DNA from: Planctomycetota bacterium
GTDB lineage: Bacteria; Planctomycetota; UBA1135
Assembly (NCBI GenBank): GCA_021776925.1
Contig: JAJFFB010000127.1
Coordinates: 48,681 to 112,680 of the forward strand
DNA length: 64,000 nt
Reading direction: 5' to 3'
Shown: piece by piece, positions 54,606 to 63,556 of the stretch
How the letters are laid out: every line of letters starts with the position of its first letter
How positions within the stretch are numbered: the first letter of the stretch is position 1
The notes under the pieces: model-generated
Told to the model about the DNA's origin: nothing
What the model saw: the letters and a program-made list of their open reading frames with translations, nothing else
Database searches by the model: none
Position numbers and translations under genes: made by a program

Positions 54606-57600
54606 ATGAAAGGTCCCCAGTGCGATGTAGCCAGTTCCAGCAGCGTCTTCCTCAGTTATGGGCGGGCGGATGCCGAGGAGTTCGCCAAGAGACTTGCTCA
54701 TGACCTGAAGGAGAAGGGCGGTCACCGGGTTTTTCTCGATCTGACTGGGATCGAATCCGGCGGTCTGTTTGAAATCCGGATCGAACAAGGCATCCGTAAC
54801 AGCTCGGTGCTGCTCGCGGTCATGACCCCGCATTCGCTGCGGGATGAAAGCGTGTGCCGTGACGAGGTGGTGTTCGCCTTGAACGAAAAAAAGGACATCG
54901 TGCCGATTCAACTCGACCCCGAAGTCCGCCCCTCGCTGCTGTTGGCGCGCCGCAACTGGGTTGATTTTTCTCGCGACTACGATCGCGGCCTGAAAGACCT
55001 GCTGCGTTATCTCGGCGGCGACCAGAAGTGCCTGCGCAAACCGGTTCTCGGCCTGGTCGGAGGCGTCGTCCCCTTGGATTTCGGCACCGAGATCGCCAAT
55101 CACGCGCAGAACTTCTGCGGGCGCACCTGGCTGCTCAAAGAGATCGACGCATGGCTGGCCAAGCCCTCGGCCAAGCCCTTCCTCATCGTCGCAAAACCCG
55201 GCATGGGCAAGAGCGCGATCACCGCATGGCTGAGCTTGGAGCGCGCCGAAGCGGTGCTCGCCACCCATTTCTGCACCCAGCAGAACCTGCGCTCCAAGAA
55301 CCCCTTCGATTTTGTTGCCAACCTCGTCGGCCTGCTGCACGTCCGCCTGCCCGGTTTCCACGAAGAGGTCGACAAACGCCATCCGGAGCTGCGCCGCTCT
55401 TCTGCTTCGGACATGTTCCGCGAGCTGATCATTGATCCCTGTCTGGTGCTTTCCAACAAGGAAGCCCACCCCGAGCCAATGATGATCCTGGTCGACGCGC
55501 TCGATGAAGCCGAACTGACCGAAGGGGAAACCATCGTCGACGTGATCCGTAGTCAGGCCAAGAGCCTGCCGCCTTGGCTGCGGCTGGTGATGACCAGCCG
55601 TCCCGAACCGAGCGTGATGTCCAAGCTCAGCGGGCTCGGCACCCACGAGATCCGCGCCGAGGGCAATGCCAACCAGAAAGACCTGCGTGATTTCGTGGAG
55701 TCACGCATCGCCACCCTCACAACAGACGTCGCCGAGGCCAACTGGGGTTCCTTTGCCACCGATCGCATCTGCGAACTGGCCCAGGGCAATTTCCTCTACG
55801 CACGGCTGGTCCTGGATGCGCTCCGCGACGGCGACCTCGATGTGGATGCACTCGAGCGTCTCAGCCCTTCTCTCGATGGACTCTACCTGGATGCCTTCAA
55901 TCGGCGTTTCTCCGCTGCGGACCGCTATCAGGACGAGACCTCGGCGGTGTTGTGCCCGCTGGCGGTTGCCGAGTCGCCCCTGTCGTTGGAAGACCTGAAA
56001 CAGATCAGCGGCCTGCCGGGTGGCAAGGTCAATTTGCAGCTGCAAAAGGTCAAGTCCTTCCTGCGCACCAGTGGCAGCGGGAAGGATACAGTGTATTCGC
56101 TCTTCCACCGGTCCATGCAGGATTGGCTGCTTGACCCAGAAGTCTCTGGAATCTATTACTGCGACGAGAGCCTAGGCCATAGAGCCCTGGCCGAATACGG
56201 CTGGAGCCTCTACCAAACGAGTGAGCTGGATGGGCACGCCTATTTTCAGGTCTATCTTCCAGATCACTTATTGGCCGGAGGTTTCGAAGACCGTCTGCTC
56301 ATCTTCCTGGCCGATCTGCACCAATTGGAGCTGGCGGTCGACCGCGGCAGCGGCCACAACTGGATGCGTTTCCTGTGTCTGCTATCGGACCGCCTCGACC
56401 CGGCCGAGGAGTTCCGCAAGGCGCTCGACCAGACGCGCCTTGAGGGCGCCGCCCTGGGCACCATCGGCGGTTTTGCCAACAAGGTGGCGCGCCTGCTACT
56501 GGAATACGGGCTTTTCGAAGAGGCCGAATTGTTCGCCCAGGAAGCTGTGCACTGCACAGAACAGGAAAACGGCCCAGACCACCCGCGCCTGGGTGAATGC
56601 TTGCGCGACCTCGCCGAAATCCACCGCAATCTTGGGCAGCTCGGACCTGCGCACCAAGGATTCGAACGCGCGCTGCGCATCGCCACCAAGAATTTTGGCG
56701 AGAACAGCCGCCAGGTCGCGCGGCTGCTCAATGACTTTGCCAACTACCATCGCAATTCTCATGATCTGAAAGAGGCGCTGATCTGTAATCAACGCGCCAC
56801 CGAGATCCTGGAAAAGCTGGCCGAGCCCGACCTTGCGGCTCTTGGAGACAGCTACAACGACCACGTGGTTCTTTGTGAGGCCGCGGGCATCGAGGTCGAT
56901 TCCTTTGCCGGCTACCATCACGCTCTCGAATTATTCCAGCAGGAGTTTGGCGAGGAGCACCCGTTGATCGCGATCGCCCTCGCCAACATCGGCTGCGTAT
57001 TCCAGAAGCGCTCCGAATACCAGGTCGCCGAGCGCTATTTCCGCCGCTCGCTCGAAATATTGCTCAAGTTCTGTGTTTCCAGCCACCCCAACTGCCAGGG
57101 AGTGCGCCGTTTTCTCGCCAATTGCCACAACCGCCAGGACCACACCCGAGATGCACTGAAGCTGCAGCTGGACATCGTCGCCAGCACCCCGCCAGGAACC
57201 GTAGCGGCGCTGGGCGGGCGCCTGCAGATCGCCAAGATGAAGGAACAGTGCGGGGAGCCGCAGAATCTGGCCGAGGTGCTGCGCGAGATCCGCAAGGACT
57301 GCGACTCGGTGAGCGACAGCGGGCCGATCCGTGCCGCGCTGCGCAGCTTCGGCAACGAACTGAACGGCACCGCGCTCCACCTGAAGAACGTCGAAGCGGG
57401 CTACCAGGAAGCCGAACGACACTACCGTGCGGCCATTGCGTGCGTTCCCGAGGCGCCCATCTTCCTGAACAACCTGGCCCAGCTCCTGGCAACGGTCGAC
57501 GAGCGCTACAGCGAAGCCGAAGTCTTGTTCCAGCACGGCCTCGAAATCGACCCCGAGGAACAGACCTTGCACTCCAACTACGGGCTCCTATTGCAGAACG

Positions 57601-58085
57601 TGCGTCGTGATTTCGACGCGGCCGAATCGCACTATCAACTGGCACTGGCCAAAGAACCGAACTGCCCGTGGTTCCGCGGCAACTACTCCACCCTGCTGCT
57701 GATCAAAGGTGAGATCGAAGCAGCGCGAGTGCTGGTCACCGAAACCTGGTCGCGATTCCCCAACCGCCTGAACCGGGCCTGTCTGCGCCATCTCTTCGTG
57801 CGCGCCTTGATTGCCGAACTCGATGGCAAGGGCGAGCAACTCTTCCTGCGCCAGCTGAAGACGCATTTGTGTTCCAAGCTTCCGCACGCTCCGTGGCCGG
57901 TGAGCGCGCTGCTCGATGAACTGGCCCCGCGCCTGGGCGAAGCCACCAGTGCCTTCTTCCGCGCGCTTTCTACCGCCATAAACGACCGCCGCGCCGTGGT
58001 CGGCCTCGAAGCCTTCCCGCTGTGGATCAGCCTCGCAGAGGAAAGCCTGGACACCCCCTGGCCTGCAGCCACGCGACAGGAATGA
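54606..58085 (+). CDS. TIR - STAND/NACHT NTPase - TPR protein
   Basis: TIR: VFLSYGRADAEEFAKRLAHDL...SVCRDEVVFALNEKKDIVPIQL; Walker A AKPGMGKSAI; Walker B MMILVDALDEAE; RLVMTSRPE; C-terminal TPR arrays. Confidence 0.92.
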   Translation: MKGPQCDVASSSSVFLSYGRADAEEFAKRLAHDLKEKGGHRVFLDLTGIESGGLFEIRIEQGIRNSSVLLAVMTPHSLRDESVCRDEVVFALNEKKDIVPIQLDPEVRPSLLLARRNWVDFSRDYDRGLKDLLRYLGGDQKCLRKPVLGLVGGVVPLDFGTEIANHAQNFCGRTWLLKEIDAWLAKPSAKPFLIVAKPGMGKSAITAWLSLERAEAVLATHFCTQQNLRSKNPFDFVANLVGLLHVRLPGFHEEVDKRHPELRRSSASDMFRELIIDPCLVLSNKEAHPEPMMILVDALDEAELTEGETIVDVIRSQAKSLPPWLRLVMTSRPEPSVMSKLSGLGTHEIRAEGNANQKDLRDFVESRIATLTTDVAEANWGSFATDRICELAQGNFLYARLVLDALRDGDLDVDALERLSPSLDGLYLDAFNRRFSAADRYQDETSAVLCPLAVAESPLSLEDLKQISGLPGGKVNLQLQKVKSFLRTSGSGKDTVYSLFHRSMQDWLLDPEVSGIYYCDESLGHRALAEYGWSLYQTSELDGHAYFQVYLPDHLLAGGFEDRLLIFLADLHQLELAVDRGSGHNWMRFLCLLSDRLDPAEEFRKALDQTRLEGAALGTIGGFANKVARLLLEYGLFEEAELFAQEAVHCTEQENGPDHPRLGECLRDLAEIHRNLGQLGPAHQGFERALRIATKNFGENSRQVARLLNDFANYHRNSHDLKEALICNQRATEILEKLAEPDLAALGDSYNDHVVLCEAAGIEVDSFAGYHHALELFQQEFGEEHPLIAIALANIGCVFQKRSEYQVAERYFRRSLEILLKFCVSSHPNCQGVRRFLANCHNRQDHTRDALKLQLDIVASTPPGTVAALGGRLQIAKMKEQCGEPQNLAEVLREIRKDCDSVSDSGPIRAALRSFGNELNGTALHLKNVEAGYQEAERHYRAAIACVPEAPIFLNNLAQLLATVDERYSEAEVLFQHGLEIDPEEQTLHSNYGLLLQNVRRDFDAAESHYQLALAKEPNCPWFRGNYSTLLLIKGEIEAARVLVTETWSRFPNRLNRACLRHLFVRALIAELDGKGEQLFLRQLKTHLCSKLPHAPWPVSALLDELAPRLGEATSAFFRALSTAINDRRAVVGLEAFPLWISLAEESLDTPWPAATRQE

Positions 58086-58104
58086 ACGATTCCTTGGCAC
58101 CCCA

Positions 58105-59163
58105 ATGAAACAGCATCCCTACCGCGTATTCCTCAGCTATTCGCGTGAAGATTCTGCCCTGATGGAGGTCATTCATGATCATCTGTCACAGGAGCTCGGC
58201 TGCATTCCGGTGGTCGATCAGAAGAATCTGGTGGTCGGGCGGCCCTTCGATGACCGTATCCGGGAGTGCATCGAGCAGGCCCACGTCTTTCTCCCTCTCC
58301 TGACCCAAAACTCCAAATCCCGCCCCTGGGTTCATCAGGAAATCGGCTACGCCATGGGCAAGAACGTGCCCATCCTGCCGCTGGCGCTGGACTCCCTTCC
58401 GGATGGAATGCTGGGTCATCTGCAAGCCCTGCAGGTCAAATTTGATCTCACCGACCTGGCCGATTGCCTCACGCGGGAGACCGTCCACAATCTGGTCGAT
58501 CCTGATTGCGGCTTCCCTCCGCGGCCGGTCTATGAATACTCACGCAGCTTCGAAGAACGCACCGAGGTCCTGGTTTCGTGGGCTCAGCGTGCGCTTAATT
58601 CACAGCCCGGACGGGTGCGGATCCAGGCAGCCTTTTCGTCCTTTTCCATTCCCAAGGAGTTGCCCACTGACTCGGTCTGGCAGCAACGCGAAGGCACCCG
58701 GACGGTCGGAGAATACGCCCGCGGCCTGCTGCACAAGGAACGCATGACCCTCATGAAACATGCCGCCAAAGCTGGTTGCGACCTGATCTTGAACCCGGAA
58801 TCGGTCCCCAGGACCAACCACAGCCCGTGGTGGGATTCGCGGCTGAATGCAATGATCCATTCTCTGACCGAAATCCGCTCGAGTGCAGGGCCTCCTTCAA
58901 GGGTGGTGGTCACCTCGCACGATCAGAAACGCAACTTGTGCATTCTCAGCGATGCCTTCCTGGCCGAGGCCGTGGTCCCCTTCGGAGGCGGACACTTCCG
59001 CAACACCATGTTCACCCGTCACGCTCCGACCGTGCTCGAACGAATCATGGAATTTGAAGGACTGATGGAACATCTTCTGGAAGAGCAGGGCGTTGCCGCC
59101 GAGGACTCTTTGGACCATTCACTGGAGGCGCTCGAAGCCCTGCGCCCCAAGACCATCTCATGA
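58105..59163 (+). CDS. TIR-domain protein with uncharacterised C-terminal domain
   Basis: YRVFLSYSREDSALMEVIHDHLSQELGCIPVVDQKNLVVGRPFDDRIRECIEQAHVFLPLLTQNSKSRPWVHQEIGYAMGKNVPILPLALD. Confidence 0.9.
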   Translation: MKQHPYRVFLSYSREDSALMEVIHDHLSQELGCIPVVDQKNLVVGRPFDDRIRECIEQAHVFLPLLTQNSKSRPWVHQEIGYAMGKNVPILPLALDSLPDGMLGHLQALQVKFDLTDLADCLTRETVHNLVDPDCGFPPRPVYEYSRSFEERTEVLVSWAQRALNSQPGRVRIQAAFSSFSIPKELPTDSVWQQREGTRTVGEYARGLLHKERMTLMKHAAKAGCDLILNPESVPRTNHSPWWDSRLNAMIHSLTEIRSSAGPPSRVVVTSHDQKRNLCILSDAFLAEAVVPFGGGHFRNTMFTRHAPTVLERIMEFEGLMEHLLEEQGVAAEDSLDHSLEALEALRPKTIS

Positions 59164-60944
59164 CCGCATCAGAATCAAAGGACGCGGCAGATCCCGCAAT
59201 CAGTGGGGTTCCGTTGGTGATCGGAGTCACTGGGCACCGCGATCTGGTGCCGGAGCAGACCGGCCGCATTCAGAGCGCGGTGGTGAAGATTCTGGAGCAG
59301 CTTGCCGAGGATTATCCCAACACTCCTCTGCTCCTGCTCACTCCGCTTGCCGAAGGGGCCGACCGGCTCGCTGCCGAGGCCACCTTGGAGTGGAACCGCC
59401 AGCGCCGGGAAGCTGGCAGATCCACGGTCCGGATCGCGGCTCCTCTGCCATTGCCCCTCGAGGCCTATCGAGTCGACTTCGAGCAGGAAGATTCTGAAAC
59501 TGAATTCCAACGCCTTCTCGATCACCCAGACGTTGAGTCATTTTTGCTGGAGTCGGCAACTCCACCGTCGGTCCAAGATCTGATCCAGTCGCCCGAGCTG
59601 CGCACCCAGGCTTATGACCACCTGGCCCATTTTCTGGCGCGCAACTGCCACGTTCTGATCGCCATGTGGGAAGGGAACCACCCCGAAAAAAGCTCCCTGA
59701 CCGGTGGCACCGAAGACGTCGTCAACCGCTTTCTCCACGGAGTCGCCGCCAACCCTTCTTCGGCGGACGATCCCTTGGACCCACCGGACGGTTTGCTGCT
59801 GGTCGATCTCCGCGTCGCCCGCCAACGCCATGCCTCGCCCCCGGAATTCGCCTGGCAAGGAACCCCCTGCGGAGAAAACCACACCGAGATCCTGCGCCAG
59901 ATCAATACCTTCAACGTCGACGTACAAGAATCCGGCCAGCTGGGTGCTGCCCAAAAGCAGTCCCGCGAGTGGCTGCTGCCGGCCAAGGTACAGGAAGAAT
60001 ACAAGACCAGGCTTGAAGACTACCTGTCCGTATTCGGCATGGCCGACGCCCTCTCCATCCACCGCTTCCAGCGCGCGTGGTTCCGCTACGTCGGTCTGCT
60101 CGTCGTACTCCCCTTTGTTGCCATCGTCTGCTTCGAGGCATATTGCCACCTTTTCCCGGGCACCCACCCATTGCTCGCGTCTTACCTTGCCGTTTTTGGC
60201 GCGGCCGCCTGCGCCTACGTCATCGCCGACAAGAAGCGGTTTGAAAACAAGTACCTGGTCTACCGTTCCTTGGCCGAGTCCCTGCGCGTACAGGTTGCCA
60301 TGTGCCTCGCCGGAGAATGCCAGTCGGTCGGGCGATTCTATGACCGCATGCACCGCCGTGACATCGAGTGGGTGCGTCAGGCTCTGAAAGGCGTTCATGT
60401 GCGACAACTGATTCGCCGAGGCAAGGCGCAAGGGGCGGGCATCGAGCAGCTGCGTCTGACGATTGAACACTGGGTCGTGGACCAAAAAAAATGGATGAAG
60501 AAGCGGTCTTTGGAACTTGCACCCAAGCACGTGCGCTACCGAACGGGATCCCGCTTCCTCGTTGGCCTCAGCATCGGCCTTTCGATCGTGCTGTTGTTCT
60601 TCGGTTTCCGTGAGTCCGCGGCTGAGTCGATCCCCAGCCACTCTCTGGAACATGCTGCGATCGTCCTGATCGTCCTCTTGCTCGCCGCGGCTGCGATCAC
60701 CCACGAGTTCACCCGGCGCATGGGGCACGCGGCCCTCGCCCAGCGCTACCATGCGATGAGCGATCTCTTCACTCGCGCTGAAGTTCGCATCCAAGCCATT
60801 TTGGACCAGGAGCATTCAGGTCCAAATGAACAGATGGAACAAGCGCGCAGCATCCTGCAATCCCTTGCCCGCGAAGCACTCAGCGAAAACGTGGGCTGGC
60901 TCCTCTTCCGCCGTGACCACCCCCTCGAAATCCATACTCCCTGA
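59160..60944 (+). CDS. SLOG-like Rossmannoid domain plus 4-TM (SLATT-like) membrane protein
   Basis: VIGVTGHRDLVPEQ...LLLLTPLAEGADRLAAEATL...CHVLIAMWEG; two TM hairpins (YVGLLVVLPFVAIVCFEAYC / LASYLAVFGAAACAYVIA and FLVGLSIGLSIVLLFFGF / AAIVLIVLLLAAAAITHEF); ATGA overlap with the TIR gene. Confidence 0.78.
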   Translation: MTASESKDAADPAISGVPLVIGVTGHRDLVPEQTGRIQSAVVKILEQLAEDYPNTPLLLLTPLAEGADRLAAEATLEWNRQRREAGRSTVRIAAPLPLPLEAYRVDFEQEDSETEFQRLLDHPDVESFLLESATPPSVQDLIQSPELRTQAYDHLAHFLARNCHVLIAMWEGNHPEKSSLTGGTEDVVNRFLHGVAANPSSADDPLDPPDGLLLVDLRVARQRHASPPEFAWQGTPCGENHTEILRQINTFNVDVQESGQLGAAQKQSREWLLPAKVQEEYKTRLEDYLSVFGMADALSIHRFQRAWFRYVGLLVVLPFVAIVCFEAYCHLFPGTHPLLASYLAVFGAAACAYVIADKKRFENKYLVYRSLAESLRVQVAMCLAGECQSVGRFYDRMHRRDIEWVRQALKGVHVRQLIRRGKAQGAGIEQLRLTIEHWVVDQKKWMKKRSLELAPKHVRYRTGSRFLVGLSIGLSIVLLFFGFRESAAESIPSHSLEHAAIVLIVLLLAAAAITHEFTRRMGHAALAQRYHAMSDLFTRAEVRIQAILDQEHSGPNEQMEQARSILQSLAREALSENVGWLLFRRDHPLEIHTP

Positions 60945-60963
60945 GCACGAGGACCCGACTGCG

Positions 60964-63552
60964 ATGGACCTGGCCACGGCACGCCCCGTCCACGTCCTCG
61001 TCGTCGGTGACGTTTTGCGCCATCACCGGATCTACCGGGGTCACCGGAGCACGCCGGACATGGTCGACAGACCACCTTCGCGCGCCCGCCTGAGCCTCGG
61101 CGGTGCGCCGATGTTGGCCGACCTCCTGCAAGGCGCCCTGTCCGGCGCCGCAAACGCTCGCGTCGAAACCCCGTTAGAGGCCAGCAGCGAAGCCTTGAAT
61201 CCCGCGCTGCCGACCTGTTTTTCCGAGTGGCGGGCCACCGCGACGGAAGCTGGCGAGAGCGAAGGGGTATGGCGCCTGGACCGGGTTCTTGGCTTTGACG
61301 ACTGCGATCTCGATCGCTGTGTCCTCCCGCCATTGATTGCTGGGGAAGCTCCGACCCTGACCGTTTTGCAGGACCGTGGCTGGTCCTTCCGACACGGCCG
61401 CTGCCAGCAGGCCTGGCCCGCATGGCTGCGCGATTCTGACGCCGAGCTGCCAGAGTTCCTCGTCTTCGAACACGCTGGTCCGCTGGCGCAGGGCGACTTG
61501 TGGCGCCAAGTTCTGGCGCGCGCCGCCGATCGCACCGTGGTCCTGACTTCGATCGAAGACGTGCGTCACGAATCGGTGCGCGTTTCGATCGCCTCCTCGT
61601 GGGAACGCACCGCCACCGAACTGGTGCAGGAGCTGCTGGAAAATCCCGCCTTGAACCCATTGCTCGCTTGCCGCGCGGTGGTCATCGGCCTGGGGTACGC
61701 CGGCGCGCTGGTGGTGGCGCGCAACGGCTCCGAGTTGCAGGCGCGCCTGGTCTACGACCCTGGAACGCAGTGCGGAGAATGGAGCCCCGCCACGGATTCG
61801 GTGGCCCAGGTTCCGATGCGTGCTCTTAGCGGAGGAGTGGCCGCGTGCATGGCACGGATTGTGGCGAATCCTTCGGCCAAGGAGCGAGGCCGGGCCTGGA
61901 TTCCTGATTCCCTGTGCGCCATGGTGCGGTCTGGACTCGGTGCGATGCGGGCAGAGTTCCTGCTCGGCCACGGGCCTGCCAGCGAGGCGCCACAATACCC
62001 TGTCGCGCGAATCGCCGCCGCGATGCAGGATGATCACGACTGCTTCGCCATCGCCCCGGTACCGCTCGAGCCCCCCCCGCCGACCTGCGCCTCGCCGTGG
62101 ACCTTGCTGGCGGCTTCGGCCGGCGCGCTCGACGCACCCTTGTACGGCTTGGGCATGCGCACCGCGCTGCAAGGCCGCCAGGCCCTCACTCAAGTGCCCG
62201 GCGAATCTTTCGGCAAGCTGTTCACGGTCGACCGCCAGGAAATCGAGAGCCTGCGCACCATTCGTCAGCTGATCCGCGACTACGCCGGCTCGGGCGCGCA
62301 ATCCAAGCCGTTGTCGTTGGCGGTCTTCGGCCCTCCGGGCTGCGGCAAGTCGTTCAGCGTGAAACAGATCGCGCGCGATGCCATGGGGAAACAGGGCGCA
62401 TTCCTCGAATTCAACCTGTCCCAGTTCCACGGGCCTGCCGACCTGATCGGCGCCTTCCACCAGGTGCGCGACGAGGTGCTCAAGGGCGGCGTGCCGCTGG
62501 TGTTCTGGGACGAATTCGATTCGCGTGGCCATAAGTGGCTGCAGTATCTGTTGGCGCCGATGCAGGACGGCGCCTTCCAAGAAGGTCCCCTCACCCACCG
62601 CATCGGCAAGTGCGTTTTTGTCTTCGCCGGCGGAACCAGTTTTGATTTTCAGAATTTCGGCCCGGCTCCAGACAGCCCGGACGCCGCTGAATTCCGTCGT
62701 CTCAAGGGGCCGGATTTTCGCAGCCGCATCTCCGGATACCTCAACGTGCTCGGCCCCAACCGACGCTGCACGCGTGCGCCCGGCCAGGAAGAATGGGAAC
62801 CGTGCCCGGAGGACACCTGCTTCCCGGTGCGCCGTGCGATTTTGTTGCGCAATCTTCTCGGCCTGCACGGCAACGACCCGCTCGACATCGACCTCGGCCT
62901 GTTGCAGGCTCTGCTCGAGATCCGCAGCTTCGAACACGGCATTCGCTCGATGGAAAAGATCCTCTCTGCGGTACGCCGCAAAAGTCCTGGACCGCGCCTG
63001 GAACGGTCGGCCATTCCGGATCAGGAGGAACTGGCGCTTTACCTCGACGCCGACGAATTCATGTCCATCGTGCGCCGCGATCTGCACTATCAGCAGGTGG
63101 CGGAGAAAATCGCTCCGGCGATTCACGCTTTTTACAACGCCCACGTCGGTGAAGCCTCACAGCAGACTCCTTACGTGATGCCCTTCGAAGAACTGCCGGC
63201 TGACATCCAAGAAGACAATCGCGCCGCCGCCCGCCGCATCCCCGAAGTCCTCAGCCTGGTCGGCCTGGAACTGGTCGCCGACCCGGAGAGTCGCGGCAGC
63301 GATCCGGCCTGCCTGCAGCAGATTCAGGACAACCTCGAAGTGTTGGCCGAGGCCGAGCACGACGGCTGGATGCTTGCTCGCAGGCGCAACGGCTGGCGTG
63401 CCGGGCCGCGCGACAACGACAACAAGATCCACCCCCTGCTGGTGCCTTATGTGCAGCTTCCCAACGAGGAACAGGACAAGGATCGCGACGGCGTCCTGAC
63501 CTACGCCGCCAAGGTGGAGCCGGCCGGCTTCCGCATCGCGGCCAAGACCTAG
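60964..63552 (+). CDS. AAA+ ATPase with N-terminal sugar-kinase-like region and C-terminal RyR-like domain
   Basis: N-term VHVLVVGDVLRHHRIYRG...GGAPMLADLL; Walker A FGPPGCGKSFSVK, Walker B LVFWDEFDS, sensor FVFAGGTS; C-term LAEAEHDGWMLARRRNGWRAGPRDNDNKIHPLLVPYVQLPNEEQDKDRDGV resembles RyR repeats. Confidence 0.82.
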   Translation: MDLATARPVHVLVVGDVLRHHRIYRGHRSTPDMVDRPPSRARLSLGGAPMLADLLQGALSGAANARVETPLEASSEALNPALPTCFSEWRATATEAGESEGVWRLDRVLGFDDCDLDRCVLPPLIAGEAPTLTVLQDRGWSFRHGRCQQAWPAWLRDSDAELPEFLVFEHAGPLAQGDLWRQVLARAADRTVVLTSIEDVRHESVRVSIASSWERTATELVQELLENPALNPLLACRAVVIGLGYAGALVVARNGSELQARLVYDPGTQCGEWSPATDSVAQVPMRALSGGVAACMARIVANPSAKERGRAWIPDSLCAMVRSGLGAMRAEFLLGHGPASEAPQYPVARIAAAMQDDHDCFAIAPVPLEPPPPTCASPWTLLAASAGALDAPLYGLGMRTALQGRQALTQVPGESFGKLFTVDRQEIESLRTIRQLIRDYAGSGAQSKPLSLAVFGPPGCGKSFSVKQIARDAMGKQGAFLEFNLSQFHGPADLIGAFHQVRDEVLKGGVPLVFWDEFDSRGHKWLQYLLAPMQDGAFQEGPLTHRIGKCVFVFAGGTSFDFQNFGPAPDSPDAAEFRRLKGPDFRSRISGYLNVLGPNRRCTRAPGQEEWEPCPEDTCFPVRRAILLRNLLGLHGNDPLDIDLGLLQALLEIRSFEHGIRSMEKILSAVRRKSPGPRLERSAIPDQEELALYLDADEFMSIVRRDLHYQQVAEKIAPAIHAFYNAHVGEASQQTPYVMPFEELPADIQEDNRAAARRIPEVLSLVGLELVADPESRGSDPACLQQIQDNLEVLAEAEHDGWMLARRRNGWRAGPRDNDNKIHPLLVPYVQLPNEEQDKDRDGVLTYAAKVEPAGFRIAAKT

Positions 63553-63556
63553 ACCC

